This document shows, in pieces, positions 7,672 through 16,134 of a DNA stretch of 64,000 nucleotides. A model generated the notes under the pieces. It was given only the letters and a program-made list of their open reading frames with translations, made no database searches and had not been told where the DNA came from. The DNA is from Gemmatimonadota bacterium. GTDB taxonomy: Bacteria; Latescibacterota; UBA2968. The stretch lies in NCBI GenBank assembly GCA_026705765.1, contig JAPPAB010000043.1:1-64000 (forward strand). Reading direction: 5' to 3'. Made by a program: the position numbers and the translations under genes. Position 1 is the stretch's first letter; each line of letters begins with the position of its first letter.

Positions 7672-10071
7672 CTATTCATACCTTATTTCGTCAATGGGAT
7701 TTTTTGAGGCGGCCTGTATCAAATGCCAGGCTACAGTTGCAAAAGTAATTGCAATTGCAAATAGCGTTCCCAGGGCAAAAGTATGAGGTGACAGTTCGAT
7801 CTTGTAAGCAAATGAAAGCAACCAATTATCCATTAAAAGAAATGCAATTAGCCACGCAAATAAATTAGCAACAACAAGGATGCCGAAGAACTCGGAGAAA
7901 ATCAGGACAATAATGTGCCAGGCCGAAGCACCCAGAATTTTCCGGATTCCAAGCTCTTTAGTTCTTCTTTCCAAAGCATAAGATACCATGCCCAACATGC
8001 CCAAACAGGCTATAAAAATGGCGAGCAATGCAAATACGCCAAATATACGCCCGAAATTAATGTCATTTTGATATAGCTGGTTCAGGTGTTCATCTAAAAA
8101 GGCGGCTTTGAATGGTTTGTCAGGAATAAATCGCCTCCATTGATCCTCCAAAAAAGCCATTGTATCTTTGATATTTTCACCTCTAATTTTTAGAGAAAGA
8201 AGATTATACTTGGGCTGCCACATACATAGTGCAATTGGCCTGATGGGTTCTTTGAGAGATCGGTTATGAAAATCCTCAACGATACCAATCACAACGCCCT
8301 TGCGCTTCCAATATGCCCATTCGAACTGTTTTCCTATCGGATTTTGCCACCCAAGTTGCTCAACTGCTGTTTCATTTAGGATATAAGCATCGGTTGCGTC
8401 ACCCGGAATCTCCACGGAAAAGTTCCGACCTTTTGACAGTGTTATCCCATACAGATCTATAAAGTCTTCGTCAACGCCCAATATTCTCATCTGCCATTCG
8501 CTACCCTGAAAACCTTCGGGATAGACTGTATGAAATGCGCCACCAAACCAGGCGATAGTAGAATTGGACGCAGATGCAGAGATCACATTGGGGTGTTTCA
8601 AAAATTCCTGCTTAATAACGCGATATCGCTCATTTAGAGAGCGGTCAGTTGTAAAAAGAGGTAATACGACAATATGCTCTTTATCAAATCCCAACGCCTT
8701 GTTTTGAATAAATGCCATTTGTTTATAAACAACAATTGTGCTGATGATTAGCACGACAGAAGCCGCAAATTGAAAAATTAAAGAGCCATTTCTCAGCCAT
8801 TTTCCAGAGTTATTAAACTGGAGTTCACGTCTTAGTATTTGGACGGGGTGAAAAGATGCCAGGAAAAGTGCGGGATAAAGTCCAGATAGAGTGCCTATAA
8901 CGAGGGCTGTAAGAAATGTTATACCAAATAAAAGGTGTCCGCTGAATTCCAATTTGCCTTCTTGATTTATGTAGCTATCCAGATAGGGAAGAGAGATTTC
9001 TACAATACTAAAGGCGAGAAGTGAAGAACAAAATGCCGTAAAAACAGCTTCGGCTATAAACTGAAAGATGAGACTACTCTTATGGGCACCAACGGTTTTC
9101 CTCACGCCAATTTCTTTTAGTCTGGCAGAAGATCGCGCTATAGATAGATTTACAAAGTTAAAGCTGGCAATAAGTACGATAAATATTGCGATTGCCGAAA
9201 AAATATAGACGTATGTAATGTCCCCACCACCTCTAATTCCATATTCAAGGTGAGAGTACAAATACATTCTTTCCAAAGGCTGGAGAATATATCGATTGCG
9301 TTCACTTACATCAGGTCCCATATAGCGATTTAAAAGGTCCTGAAGTTTGGTATCTATGTTTTTTGGAGACGCTGCATCGGACAACAGGACAAATGTCTGG
9401 ATTGGTCGCCAGGATGTATTTGGTTGCCATCTCTCCCAGGCGGTCAATGGTATTTCATTGTGAACAGTAGATGTCAATATGTCAAAATGCAGAGAGGAGT
9501 TTCGAGGTATATCTTTTAAAACGCCGGAGACAAAATAATCTCCGCCAAAATACCTGCCATCGACAGAGATTGTTTTACCAATGGGATTTTCATTGGGGAA
9601 AAATTTTTGTGCAGTTTCTTCTGTTATAACGACAGAGAATTTGTCTTTCAAAACGGTTTTTGGATCGCCAATTTTGAGAGGAAAAGAAAATGTCTGCAAA
9701 AATTCTTGATCAACAGCACAAACTGCTACAAAAAATCCCTTCTCTTCGTTGGTTGCCCAGTTTTGGCTCATTTCAAAAAAACGAGTAACTTTCTCAATTT
9801 CAGGAATATCTGCCACCAAACTCTGTCCCAACATACCGGAAGTCCCTGGTGAAATCTGGGGTGCTCCTGCTAAAGATTCAGTTTCTCTCAATACTCTGAA
9901 TATGCGATCAGAGTTTTTATGAAAGGTGTCGAAGGTCAACTCATTATACATAAATACCATAATGAGTATTACGCTTGCCATGCTAATAGAAAGCCCGATT
10001 AGATTGATCAAAGAGAAGGTTTTATCTCTGAATGTTCGCCTTAAAGCAATGACAAGATATTTACCGATCAT
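7672..10071 (-). CDS. MacB/FtsX-type ABC transporter permease, second gene of the operon
   Basis: 799 residues. Membrane segment 1 lies at about residues 20-42 (INLIGLSISMASVILIMVFM). The first coupling segment reads RLKEIGVRKTVGAHKSSL and the second KELGIRKILGASAWHI. The core signatures are NPIGKTISVD and NPIGKQFEWA. A VIGIVEDFHNRSL segment precedes the second membrane half. The gene is visibly AT-richer than its neighbours at 50-64 kb. The start at 10071 has AAAGG seven bases upstream. It sits 52 bases after the first permease of the operon. It is a diverged paralogue of its neighbours rather than a recent copy. Confidence 0.85.
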   Translation of the reverse strand: MIGKYLVIALRRTFRDKTFSLINLIGLSISMASVILIMVFMYNELTFDTFHKNSDRIFRVLRETESLAGAPQISPGTSGMLGQSLVADIPEIEKVTRFFEMSQNWATNEEKGFFVAVCAVDQEFLQTFSFPLKIGDPKTVLKDKFSVVITEETAQKFFPNENPIGKTISVDGRYFGGDYFVSGVLKDIPRNSSLHFDILTSTVHNEIPLTAWERWQPNTSWRPIQTFVLLSDAASPKNIDTKLQDLLNRYMGPDVSERNRYILQPLERMYLYSHLEYGIRGGGDITYVYIFSAIAIFIVLIASFNFVNLSIARSSARLKEIGVRKTVGAHKSSLIFQFIAEAVFTAFCSSLLAFSIVEISLPYLDSYINQEGKLEFSGHLLFGITFLTALVIGTLSGLYPALFLASFHPVQILRRELQFNNSGKWLRNGSLIFQFAASVVLIISTIVVYKQMAFIQNKALGFDKEHIVVLPLFTTDRSLNERYRVIKQEFLKHPNVISASASNSTIAWFGGAFHTVYPEGFQGSEWQMRILGVDEDFIDLYGITLSKGRNFSVEIPGDATDAYILNETAVEQLGWQNPIGKQFEWAYWKRKGVVIGIVEDFHNRSLKEPIRPIALCMWQPKYNLLSLKIRGENIKDTMAFLEDQWRRFIPDKPFKAAFLDEHLNQLYQNDINFGRIFGVFALLAIFIACLGMLGMVSYALERRTKELGIRKILGASAWHIIVLIFSEFFGILVVANLFAWLIAFLLMDNWLLSFAYKIELSPHTFALGTLFAIAITFATVAWHLIQAASKNPIDEIRYE

Positions 10072-10123
10072 TGTGTAACCTTTCTTTATATAGCGATTAA
10101 ACCTGCATCAGATGGGTCGTCGG

Positions 10124-12511
10124 TTACTCCTGACGGAGCATTTTAACGGGGTCTTCAGACCAGACTTTGCCAGCTTGATAGCCCACGATTAATAGGGTGA
10201 CAATGATGCCCGAGACTGCTCCGATAATAAAAACGACCACGCTCTGATTTATTCGGTATGCAAAATTTTGCAGCCATTGCTCCCCGGCATAATAAGCGAG
10301 GGGAAGTGCCAATACATAAGCGATCGCGATTAACTTCAGGAACTCTTTTGAAAGCAATGTAAAAATATCTGCGAGATTTGCACCCAGTACTTTGCGGATT
10401 CCAATTTCTTTGATTCTTTGTTCAACACTGAAATTTGCAAGGCCAAACAATCCCATACAAGCGACAAACAAAGCGAGAAGCGTGAAGATTTCAAGGGCAC
10501 TGAAAATCTCGATTTCCTTTAGATAAAATTCTTCGAGATATTCGTTTAAAAACCAGCTTTCAAAAGGCCGGTTTGGAATGAATTGCTTCCACTTTGACGC
10601 CATGAAATCTATCGTTGATGAGACGTTCTCCGGTCCAATTTTGACCGATAGCCAGTTCCATTTTTCCTGCCATTTAAAAATGAAAATTGGTTCTATCTCT
10701 CCGTGCAGAGACCGCAGATGAAAATCGCGCACGACCCCAATTACTGTTCCGCGACGATCAGTAAGAGGCCAGGTAAATTGCTTTCCAACAGGATTTTTCC
10801 ATCCGAGTTGTTTAACAGCCGTCTCGTTGAGAATAAACGCGTTGGTCGAGTCACTTGCAATATCCTTATTCAGATTTCTTCCAGCTATCACATTGATTTC
10901 GAATGTGTCCAAAAAGTCTTCATCTACTGCCATGCGTCTCATTCTGACCTCTTCGTACTCAATTCCTTCTGGAATGACAAGTTCACGTCCTCCGCCATAC
11001 CCGAATGTGGTTTGAGATGCAGTTGCACGGTGAATATTGGGATGTTTGAGAAATTCCTGCTTGATCAATTCATACTTACTTGTAAGAGATCGGTCTCTTG
11101 CAAATAGCGGCATCATGACCACCATGTCTTTGTTGAAGCCCAGTTTTTTGTTTTTGATATAATTCAGTTGCTGATAGACCACGCCAGTGCAAATTATGAG
11201 GGCGATAGACACACAGAATTGAAAGATGATCAGGATTTCTCGCATGCGAACACCTTTTAAGGCGTTTGAGTCCTTGCCACCTAATACCTGTATGGGTTGA
11301 AAACTTGACAAAAAGAAAGCGGGATAGCTTCCAGCGATGAAGCCCATCAGTACGGTAAGAGCGATCATTATGAGAAGTTCAGAGACGCCAAAACGCAAGT
11401 CTATGCCCACAAATTGTTCAAATGCTGGCAGGACAAGCTCAATCAGTGAAATTGAAAATAGCAAAGATAGGAGTGATATGAATAGCGATTCACTGAAAAA
11501 TTGGTTGATTAATTGAAGTTTGTGTGCGCCGACGGTCTTGCGAATGCCCACTTCTCTCGCTCTTTTGGCTGAACGCGCGGTTGCCAAATTCATAAAGTTC
11601 GCACAAGCGATCAGGAGAATCAGAGCTCCGATCGCAGCAAATAAATAGACATAAGTAATGTCTCCACCACCTGCTATACCGTAGTCTGAATATGAGTAGA
11701 GATAGATCCGACGAAAAGGTTGCAGGTGATACGTTGTGTTCGCACGCGTTTCGAGATCAAAGTAGCGGGTGGTAAAATCAGGTAATTTACGCTCTAAATC
11801 AGCGGGGGAAGTACCTTCAGAAAGCAATAAATAAGTTTTGATAGGACGATAGGAAGATTTGCGCCATACTTCCCAAACATGTTGCATAAATGGTGAAGAA
11901 GAAACTGTAAACGTCAAAAAGGCAAATCGGAGTGTTGATTGACTCGGCAAATCTTTCAAGATGCCTACAATCTCATAATCTCCTCCCGTGTAACGATCTT
12001 CTACAGTAATCACTTTGCCGATAGGATTTTCATTGCCAAAATACTTTCGTGCAACTGTTTCTGTAACAACCACAGAAGAAGGGTGCTTCAGAAGTGCCTG
12101 ACGATCGCCCTTTAGCAAAGGAAATGTGAATACATCCAAAAAACTACCATCGGCAACCCAGAATCTCTCACGGAATCCCTTATCTTTGTACTGAACCCAG
12201 GAAGAACCGGTAAAGATTCGGGTCATCGCCTCGATTTCGGGGAAGTCGGCTTTGAGAGCAGGGCCTAAAGGACCCAGGGTGCCATTGCTGAAGTAGGAAT
12301 TCCCGGTCGTTTTGTTTTTGACCTGTCTCAATACTCTGTAAATGCGGTCTCCGTTGAGATGGTGTTGATCGTATTTTATCTCATGCTGTATCCACAGGAG
12401 GATCAGGCCACAGCTCGTCAGACCCACCGCTAATCCTACTACGTTAATCAGTGAATAAAGTTTGTGATTGCGGATGTTTCGTATGATTATGGTGAGATAA
12501 TTTTTCCACAT
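10124..12511 (-). CDS. MacB/FtsX-type ABC transporter permease, promoter-proximal gene
   Basis: 795 residues. The architecture of this window's permeases is clear here: membrane segment 1 (about 21-43), a MacB-like periplasmic core to about 285, three membrane segments of a first FtsX domain (about 285-400), a fifth segment near 425-447, a second periplasmic core, then three C-terminal segments. The family moves substrates across the envelope or works as a mechanotransmitter, driven by a MacB/LolD-type ATPase; none is encoded nearby. Coupling segments are AREVGIRKTVGAHKLQL and KEIGIRKVLGANLAD. GGAGG lies seven bases before ATG 12511. A sigma-54 promoter lies about 80 bases upstream. The substrate is unknown. 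Confidence 0.87.
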   Translation of the reverse strand: MWKNYLTIIIRNIRNHKLYSLINVVGLAVGLTSCGLILLWIQHEIKYDQHHLNGDRIYRVLRQVKNKTTGNSYFSNGTLGPLGPALKADFPEIEAMTRIFTGSSWVQYKDKGFRERFWVADGSFLDVFTFPLLKGDRQALLKHPSSVVVTETVARKYFGNENPIGKVITVEDRYTGGDYEIVGILKDLPSQSTLRFAFLTFTVSSSPFMQHVWEVWRKSSYRPIKTYLLLSEGTSPADLERKLPDFTTRYFDLETRANTTYHLQPFRRIYLYSYSDYGIAGGGDITYVYLFAAIGALILLIACANFMNLATARSAKRAREVGIRKTVGAHKLQLINQFFSESLFISLLSLLFSISLIELVLPAFEQFVGIDLRFGVSELLIMIALTVLMGFIAGSYPAFFLSSFQPIQVLGGKDSNALKGVRMREILIIFQFCVSIALIICTGVVYQQLNYIKNKKLGFNKDMVVMMPLFARDRSLTSKYELIKQEFLKHPNIHRATASQTTFGYGGGRELVIPEGIEYEEVRMRRMAVDEDFLDTFEINVIAGRNLNKDIASDSTNAFILNETAVKQLGWKNPVGKQFTWPLTDRRGTVIGVVRDFHLRSLHGEIEPIFIFKWQEKWNWLSVKIGPENVSSTIDFMASKWKQFIPNRPFESWFLNEYLEEFYLKEIEIFSALEIFTLLALFVACMGLFGLANFSVEQRIKEIGIRKVLGANLADIFTLLSKEFLKLIAIAYVLALPLAYYAGEQWLQNFAYRINQSVVVFIIGAVSGIIVTLLIVGYQAGKVWSEDPVKMLRQE

Positions 12512-12547
12512 GGAGAGACCTCCATTGACAAATCATAGGAAAGCCTT

Positions 12548-12574
12548 TAGTGCCACGCAATATGAGACCAGTTC
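12548..12574 (-). pseudogene. Tail fragment of a C45-peptidase-like gene in the permease leader
   Basis: On the minus strand this encodes NWSHIAWH followed by a stop. The complete C45-like gene at 12809 ends NWSHIEWPWH plus stop. An 18-base stretch is identical between the two sites, and the flanking TAGTGCCA is shared. The fragment lies between the sigma-54 promoter and the permease start, so it is now only leader sequence. It marks a past duplication or insertion at this junction. Confidence 0.55.
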
Positions 12575-12591
12575 CTATATGTAAATATTAA

Positions 12592-12607
12592 GCAAAAACT
12601 GTGCCAG
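12592..12607 (-). promoter_or_regulatory. Sigma-54 (-24/-12) promoter of the first permease operon
   Basis: Read on the minus strand the site is TGGCACAGTTTTTGCT. It matches the sigma-54 consensus TGGCAC-N5-TTGC(A/T) at every fixed position with the required five-base spacer. A start of transcription near 12580 would give a leader of about 70 bases before ATG 12511. An almost identical site stands before the permease at 38811. Sigma-54 promoters need an enhancer-binding ATPase, which is not in this window. Confidence 0.8.
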
Positions 12608-12670
12608 AAAAGTCAAATATTGATATTACAATAGGTTATGAAAAATTGCCCGAAATGGACGTCTTAAGAA

Positions 12671-12709
12671 GTGTCCGATTTTGATACAGTGGTGTCCGAA
12701 AATGAACAC
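12671..12709. promoter_or_regulatory. Paired palindromic activator site upstream of the sigma-54 promoter
   Basis: Two 18-base inverted repeats begin at 12671 (GTGTCCGATTTTGATACA) and 12692 (GTGTCCGAAAATGAACAC), exactly 21 bases apart, so they lie on the same face of the helix. They end about 100 bases upstream of the -24 element, a usual distance for an enhancer. The second copy, near 38.95 kb, has the same two sites in the same geometry. It is probably the binding site of a sigma-54-dependent response regulator. Confidence 0.7.
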
Positions 12710-12808
12710 TAAGAGGAGGGGATCAAGGCAGATTACGAAATCAGTTCATTGACTGACCTGCCCGCGATATTGGGAGTAGGTTGAAGTTGGTAAATCATTG
12801 ACAAGTTC

Positions 12809-13843
12809 TTAGTGCCAGGGCCACTCAATATGAGACCAGTTCCCACAACTGGCTGCTGGTTGCCCGCCCAAGGTGAATTCAGTCTTGCTGGCAGCGGGGC
12901 ACACGACGACTGAATACGCAGTTGCGAACTCATTGTCTCTTCGCTCAACTCCGTCGTCAGCGAGATATGTCTTCAAATCTGCTGGTGTTGGGGTCCCGCC
13001 GCTGTTGTAGCTGTTTTCGAGAAGTTGCGCCAGGCGATTGTATCTGCTCCATGTGTCGAGTGGTTGCTTTCCTTTCTTTCTGCTTTCTCGTCCTATCATG
13101 GCGTGGTTTGTTCTCACAGCCCAATCCGTTTTGACTCTCTCCAGTCTCCATTTGGAACATGAGCATTCGAAGATGGCTGCTTCATCTGTTTTGCCATCCG
13201 CAGCTATTAGGATCATACCTTCTGTTCTGTCAATTTCGTTCAAAAGCCCCCGCACATCATCAATGGTTTCGCACGTCTCCAGAGCTTCAACAATGAAGCC
13301 ATACGTCGGCAGGACGGCTTTTCTACTGTCTGGCTTATCAGTCGCCTTCAAGTGGTCAACGTGTAGCCATAGCTTCGCCTTGTTGATGCCAGCGGTCGCC
13401 CAGATATCTCCCGCAAGCCCAAAGCACATGGTTGGGATGCGATCCTTGATCTCCATGACTGTGATGTATCCCCATAGTTCGGGTACGAAAGTATCGTTGT
13501 TGTGACCAATCCAGACTTTGCCTTTGGACCGACAGATGATACTGCTACAGCCCTGACTGAGTGCCATTTCCTGATAACCCCAATATGCTATGCGCCCGAA
13601 CGGTATCCCACTCCCTTCAGAGAGACCCCGAAACCTGTCATATATATGTTCGGGTAGAGAACTGATCCACGTTACAGCATGCGTTTCCGAAGGTTTAGCG
13701 TAGTTCTTCGCTGCCAGAATTCGGGTAGCAAGGTAATTTTCAAGGTAGGCCCCAAAACTACGGCCGAGACTCTCGCCAAGACGGACGCCGGCAGAGTAGG
13801 GATCATCGGCCTCTATCCTGATTATGCGGGGTATTGTGTCCAT
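12809..13843 (-). CDS. C45 family autoproteolytic acyltransferase/hydrolase
   Basis: 344 residues of the acyl-CoA:6-aminopenicillanate acyltransferase / peptidase C45 family (Ntn-hydrolase fold). The motif QGCSSIICR places the nucleophile at C98, which in family members becomes the N-terminus after self-cleavage of the proenzyme. WIGHNNDTF and WAVRTNHAM are further family segments. Members hydrolyse or transfer amide-linked acyl groups on small molecules. About 97 residues precede C98, the normal propeptide size. The ribosome-binding site is weak. It is followed by the sigma-54 region of the permease operon, where a fragment of its own 3' end recurs. Confidence 0.75.
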   Translation of the reverse strand: MDTIPRIIRIEADDPYSAGVRLGESLGRSFGAYLENYLATRILAAKNYAKPSETHAVTWISSLPEHIYDRFRGLSEGSGIPFGRIAYWGYQEMALSQGCSSIICRSKGKVWIGHNNDTFVPELWGYITVMEIKDRIPTMCFGLAGDIWATAGINKAKLWLHVDHLKATDKPDSRKAVLPTYGFIVEALETCETIDDVRGLLNEIDRTEGMILIAADGKTDEAAIFECSCSKWRLERVKTDWAVRTNHAMIGRESRKKGKQPLDTWSRYNRLAQLLENSYNSGGTPTPADLKTYLADDGVERRDNEFATAYSVVVCPAASKTEFTLGGQPAASCGNWSHIEWPWH

Positions 13844-13887
13844 GATTGCTCGGTAGGGTATAACATTTTCGCAGTTTGCAATGAAAC

Positions 13888-14475
13888 TTATTCGATTTTT
13901 TGACGTCCGTTGGAATCATAAAAAGCAAAGTGACGTGTTTCACCATCATAAGAGGCTGCCCGATTCCACGCTTCCAGTACTGGCTTATTTTTTTTCAATA
14001 ACTGATCCAGAAATAATGTCACGAAGATGGTCGTTGACGCGGCATTTTGGTAATCCAGAGATCCGATGTAGCATCTCGGCTTACTCTTCAAAAATGCGCT
14101 TGCCATTGCGTCTGTCCCGCCTACACAACACGTATTCACAACAATTCGATCAGTCAGATTTGCATGTTTTTCAATACTCTCTGGCGGCATGCTCTCGTCC
14201 TTTAGCATTGATGTATCAATGCCCTCTATGTAATCGCCAAAGACAATCCCATTTTCATCCCCATGACCGCAGATAATGATACAGGGAGGCAATTCAGGTT
14301 CACGACTGATGACCTTCAGAAAATCACCCGGTGTTCCGATTCTATAGAATCTAACTGCCAGATTTAGACGTTCGGCAAATATTCGGATTGTATGCGCTTC
14401 TTCAAAGTCGCCGATGCATATTATGCCAACGGGATTCTGTTTGGCGTAAAATTGAGTCTCAACTGGCGTCCACAT
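13888..14475 (-). CDS. Small caspase-like (clan CD type) protein, putative
   Basis: 195 residues. A strand ending IIICGHGDENGIVFG (H71) is followed some 45 residues later by a strand ending IVVNTCCVGG (C116, C117). The order of a hydrophobic strand with His-Gly and then a hydrophobic strand with Cys is that of caspase-like cysteine peptidases, including CHAT and metacaspase domains. It has no fused domains. The start at 14475 has AAAGGA nine bases upstream. It sits 44 bases upstream of the C45-like gene, so the two hydrolase-type genes may be co-transcribed. Function is inferred only from the motif pair; the alternative is an unrelated Rossmann-like protein. Confidence 0.45.
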   Translation of the reverse strand: MWTPVETQFYAKQNPVGIICIGDFEEAHTIRIFAERLNLAVRFYRIGTPGDFLKVISREPELPPCIIICGHGDENGIVFGDYIEGIDTSMLKDESMPPESIEKHANLTDRIVVNTCCVGGTDAMASAFLKSKPRCYIGSLDYQNAASTTIFVTLFLDQLLKKNKPVLEAWNRAASYDGETRHFAFYDSNGRQKIE

Positions 14476-14519
14476 ATTTGTTTATCCTTTCATCAGGTGT
14501 TCAGTCTTGTCTTTTGCCG

Positions 14520-14891
14520 TCAGAGCTTTCTTCCGCTATATATTCCAAAAAGCCCATATCGATAATGGCATTCGATTATGTCTTCGAAAGGCATTTTGAT
14601 GAAGTTTTCCACGTCATATACGGCAAGCCTCTTTTGGGCAGCTGAAAGCATTTCTTCAGAGCCATCGACCGCTACCAGTTGGATATGAGGATCTATAAGG
14701 AATAGTCTCTCGCTTATAATTCCGTCGCCACATCCAAGATCAAGTACTCGCTTTTTCTGAACAAAATACTGGTAGAATGAAGCAAGTATCTCGAAATGCG
14801 TATTTCGTTCCGGTAAAAAGTGTTGCGAATGATCTTGATATTCTTGGGCATATTCTGTTTCGCCCCACCTGGATTCTTCAAATTTTGCCAT
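14520..14891 (-). pseudogene. Truncated duplicate of the methyltransferase at 18077
   Basis: 123 residues. The first 107 are identical to the methyltransferase encoded at 18077-18790, up to MPFEDIIE. The sequence then jumps to CHYRYGLFGIYSG, which is the C-terminus of that protein. The missing part is 342 bases, a multiple of three, so the frame survives. Motif I (VLDLGCGDG) is kept, but the later strands of the methyltransferase fold are lost, so activity is very unlikely. The flanking genes differ from those of the full copy. Confidence 0.85.
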
Positions 14892-14908
14892 AGTCTAATC
14901 CGTTCTTT
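14534..14908 (-). repeat. Duplicated segment, shortened copy
   Basis: Bases 14571-14908 look identical to 18470-18807, and 14534-14570 match 18091-18127 with one mismatch. The intervening 342 bases of the other copy are absent here. Identity runs past the start codon to CCGTTCTTT and then stops abruptly. Confidence 0.9.
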
Positions 14909-14938
14909 TGTGCAAGAAGTCCCTTACATGAGGTAAAA

Positions 14939-15139
14939 TCAGGCGACTATCGCTGCATAATGCAATGCAGCGCGTATATCTTCTAATGTGAGCCGAGGAT
15001 AAGCGTCGAGCAAATCGTCTTCTGATGCTCCTTCCCCCAATTTTCTCAAAATCAGATCGACTGGAATGCGCGTCCCTTTCATCACGGGTTTTCCCATCAT
15101 CACCTTGGGATTGATTTCAATGCGGTCTAAGTTAGGCAT
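14939..15139 (-). CDS. DUF433 domain protein, antitoxin-like
   Basis: 66 residues. The segments IEINPKVMMGKPVMKGTRIPV and LLDAYPRLTLEDIRAALHYA are diagnostic of DUF433, a small winged-helix-like family usually found as the antitoxin of PIN-type or DUF5615 toxins. DUF433 proteins probably repress their own operon. No toxin gene adjoins it: the flanking genes are the truncated methyltransferase and an APH-type kinase. It may be an orphan antitoxin or a remnant of a pair. Confidence 0.85.
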   Translation of the reverse strand: MPNLDRIEINPKVMMGKPVMKGTRIPVDLILRKLGEGASEDDLLDAYPRLTLEDIRAALHYAAIVA

Positions 15140-15194
15140 GATATGTCTTCAGTCTGCATTGGTCAGCCGAGTTCGTTCTCATGTCATGTAACCT

Positions 15195-16133
15195 TTAAAT
15201 AGAGAGCAATGTATGCAGGATATCTAACAATTCTGACACATTGTACGCTTGTATGTTTAAGGCCAGGAGGTAGTCTTTAACAGCCAGAAGATCGTTTTCG
15301 GCAAATTCGGGAACGTGCTTTATGTACTCATTCAGAAAGATCTGTCCCAATCCGATGTTCAGTCCAAACAAATAGGTTAGCCCCCACGCGATATCGACCG
15401 CCGCAACGCCAAATCCAAGTTCATCATTATCGATCAAGAAAAGCTGGTTTTGGTTCATCAAGAGATTATCGGGCGTGAAGTCGCCGTGTGTCAGGCGATG
15501 CGTAAGTGAGAAACGTGTCGAAGCATCCGATAATCGCGATATAGAGTCTTTGATCTCCTGGCTTTCTCCGCGTTGTAAATCTCTATCATCTTGAAGGGAT
15601 ATCTGTAACTGATTGGGAAATCTATCTACGAACGTATCAATGTAGTAAAACTTGCTCAGGAGATCCGAATGAACTTCCTGTCCGATAAGGTGGAGTTGTC
15701 CGAGCAATTTCCCCGCTAAGAGAGCTGTGTGCGTATCAGGAGAAAATGGCACGCCGGGGAGAATGGTCTGAATTTCATAAAAGATGTTTTCTTCGTTTTG
15801 CCAGTCGGGACCTTGTGCCAGTGTTTCGCCGGAAGAATTGGCTATAAAGTCTGATACGGGGAAGCCCAGTCGAAGGAGTTGCTTTTGTATGTCCTGCGTT
15901 TGAAACAGTGACTTGACACCTCTTTGTTCGATGTGGCGACCCTTTAAGAGATAGGGGGTGTTGCGATATTCAAAGGCAGCTATAATGTCAAATGGGCCGA
16001 AAGGCCATGCTTTTAATCTGGCTGGGTTCTCAATCTCAAAACGAGCGAGGACATTCTGCACAATTGCTGCCGGGAAAGGGGGCATTTTCCCACCTATCAA
16101 GCCGTGCCATGTCGGATTGCGATCCAGTAGCAT
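15195..16133 (-). CDS. APH-type phosphotransferase (second of a pair)
   Basis: 312 residues with the aminoglycoside phosphotransferase / choline kinase fold. The catalytic loop reads THGDFTPDNLL, with Asp as base and Asn binding magnesium, and the metal-binding strand reads LFLIDNDELGFGV. An N-terminal lobe with LLKGRHIEQRG supplies the nucleotide-site lysine. Such kinases phosphorylate hydroxyl groups of antibiotics, sugars or amino alcohols. The start codon follows the stop of the preceding kinase gene by one base, so the two are translationally coupled. The substrate is unknown. Confidence 0.72.
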   Translation of the reverse strand: MLLDRNPTWHGLIGGKMPPFPAAIVQNVLARFEIENPARLKAWPFGPFDIIAAFEYRNTPYLLKGRHIEQRGVKSLFQTQDIQKQLLRLGFPVSDFIANSSGETLAQGPDWQNEENIFYEIQTILPGVPFSPDTHTALLAGKLLGQLHLIGQEVHSDLLSKFYYIDTFVDRFPNQLQISLQDDRDLQRGESQEIKDSISRLSDASTRFSLTHRLTHGDFTPDNLLMNQNQLFLIDNDELGFGVAAVDIAWGLTYLFGLNIGLGQIFLNEYIKHVPEFAENDLLAVKDYLLALNIQAYNVSELLDILHTLLSI

Positions 16134-16134
16134 A

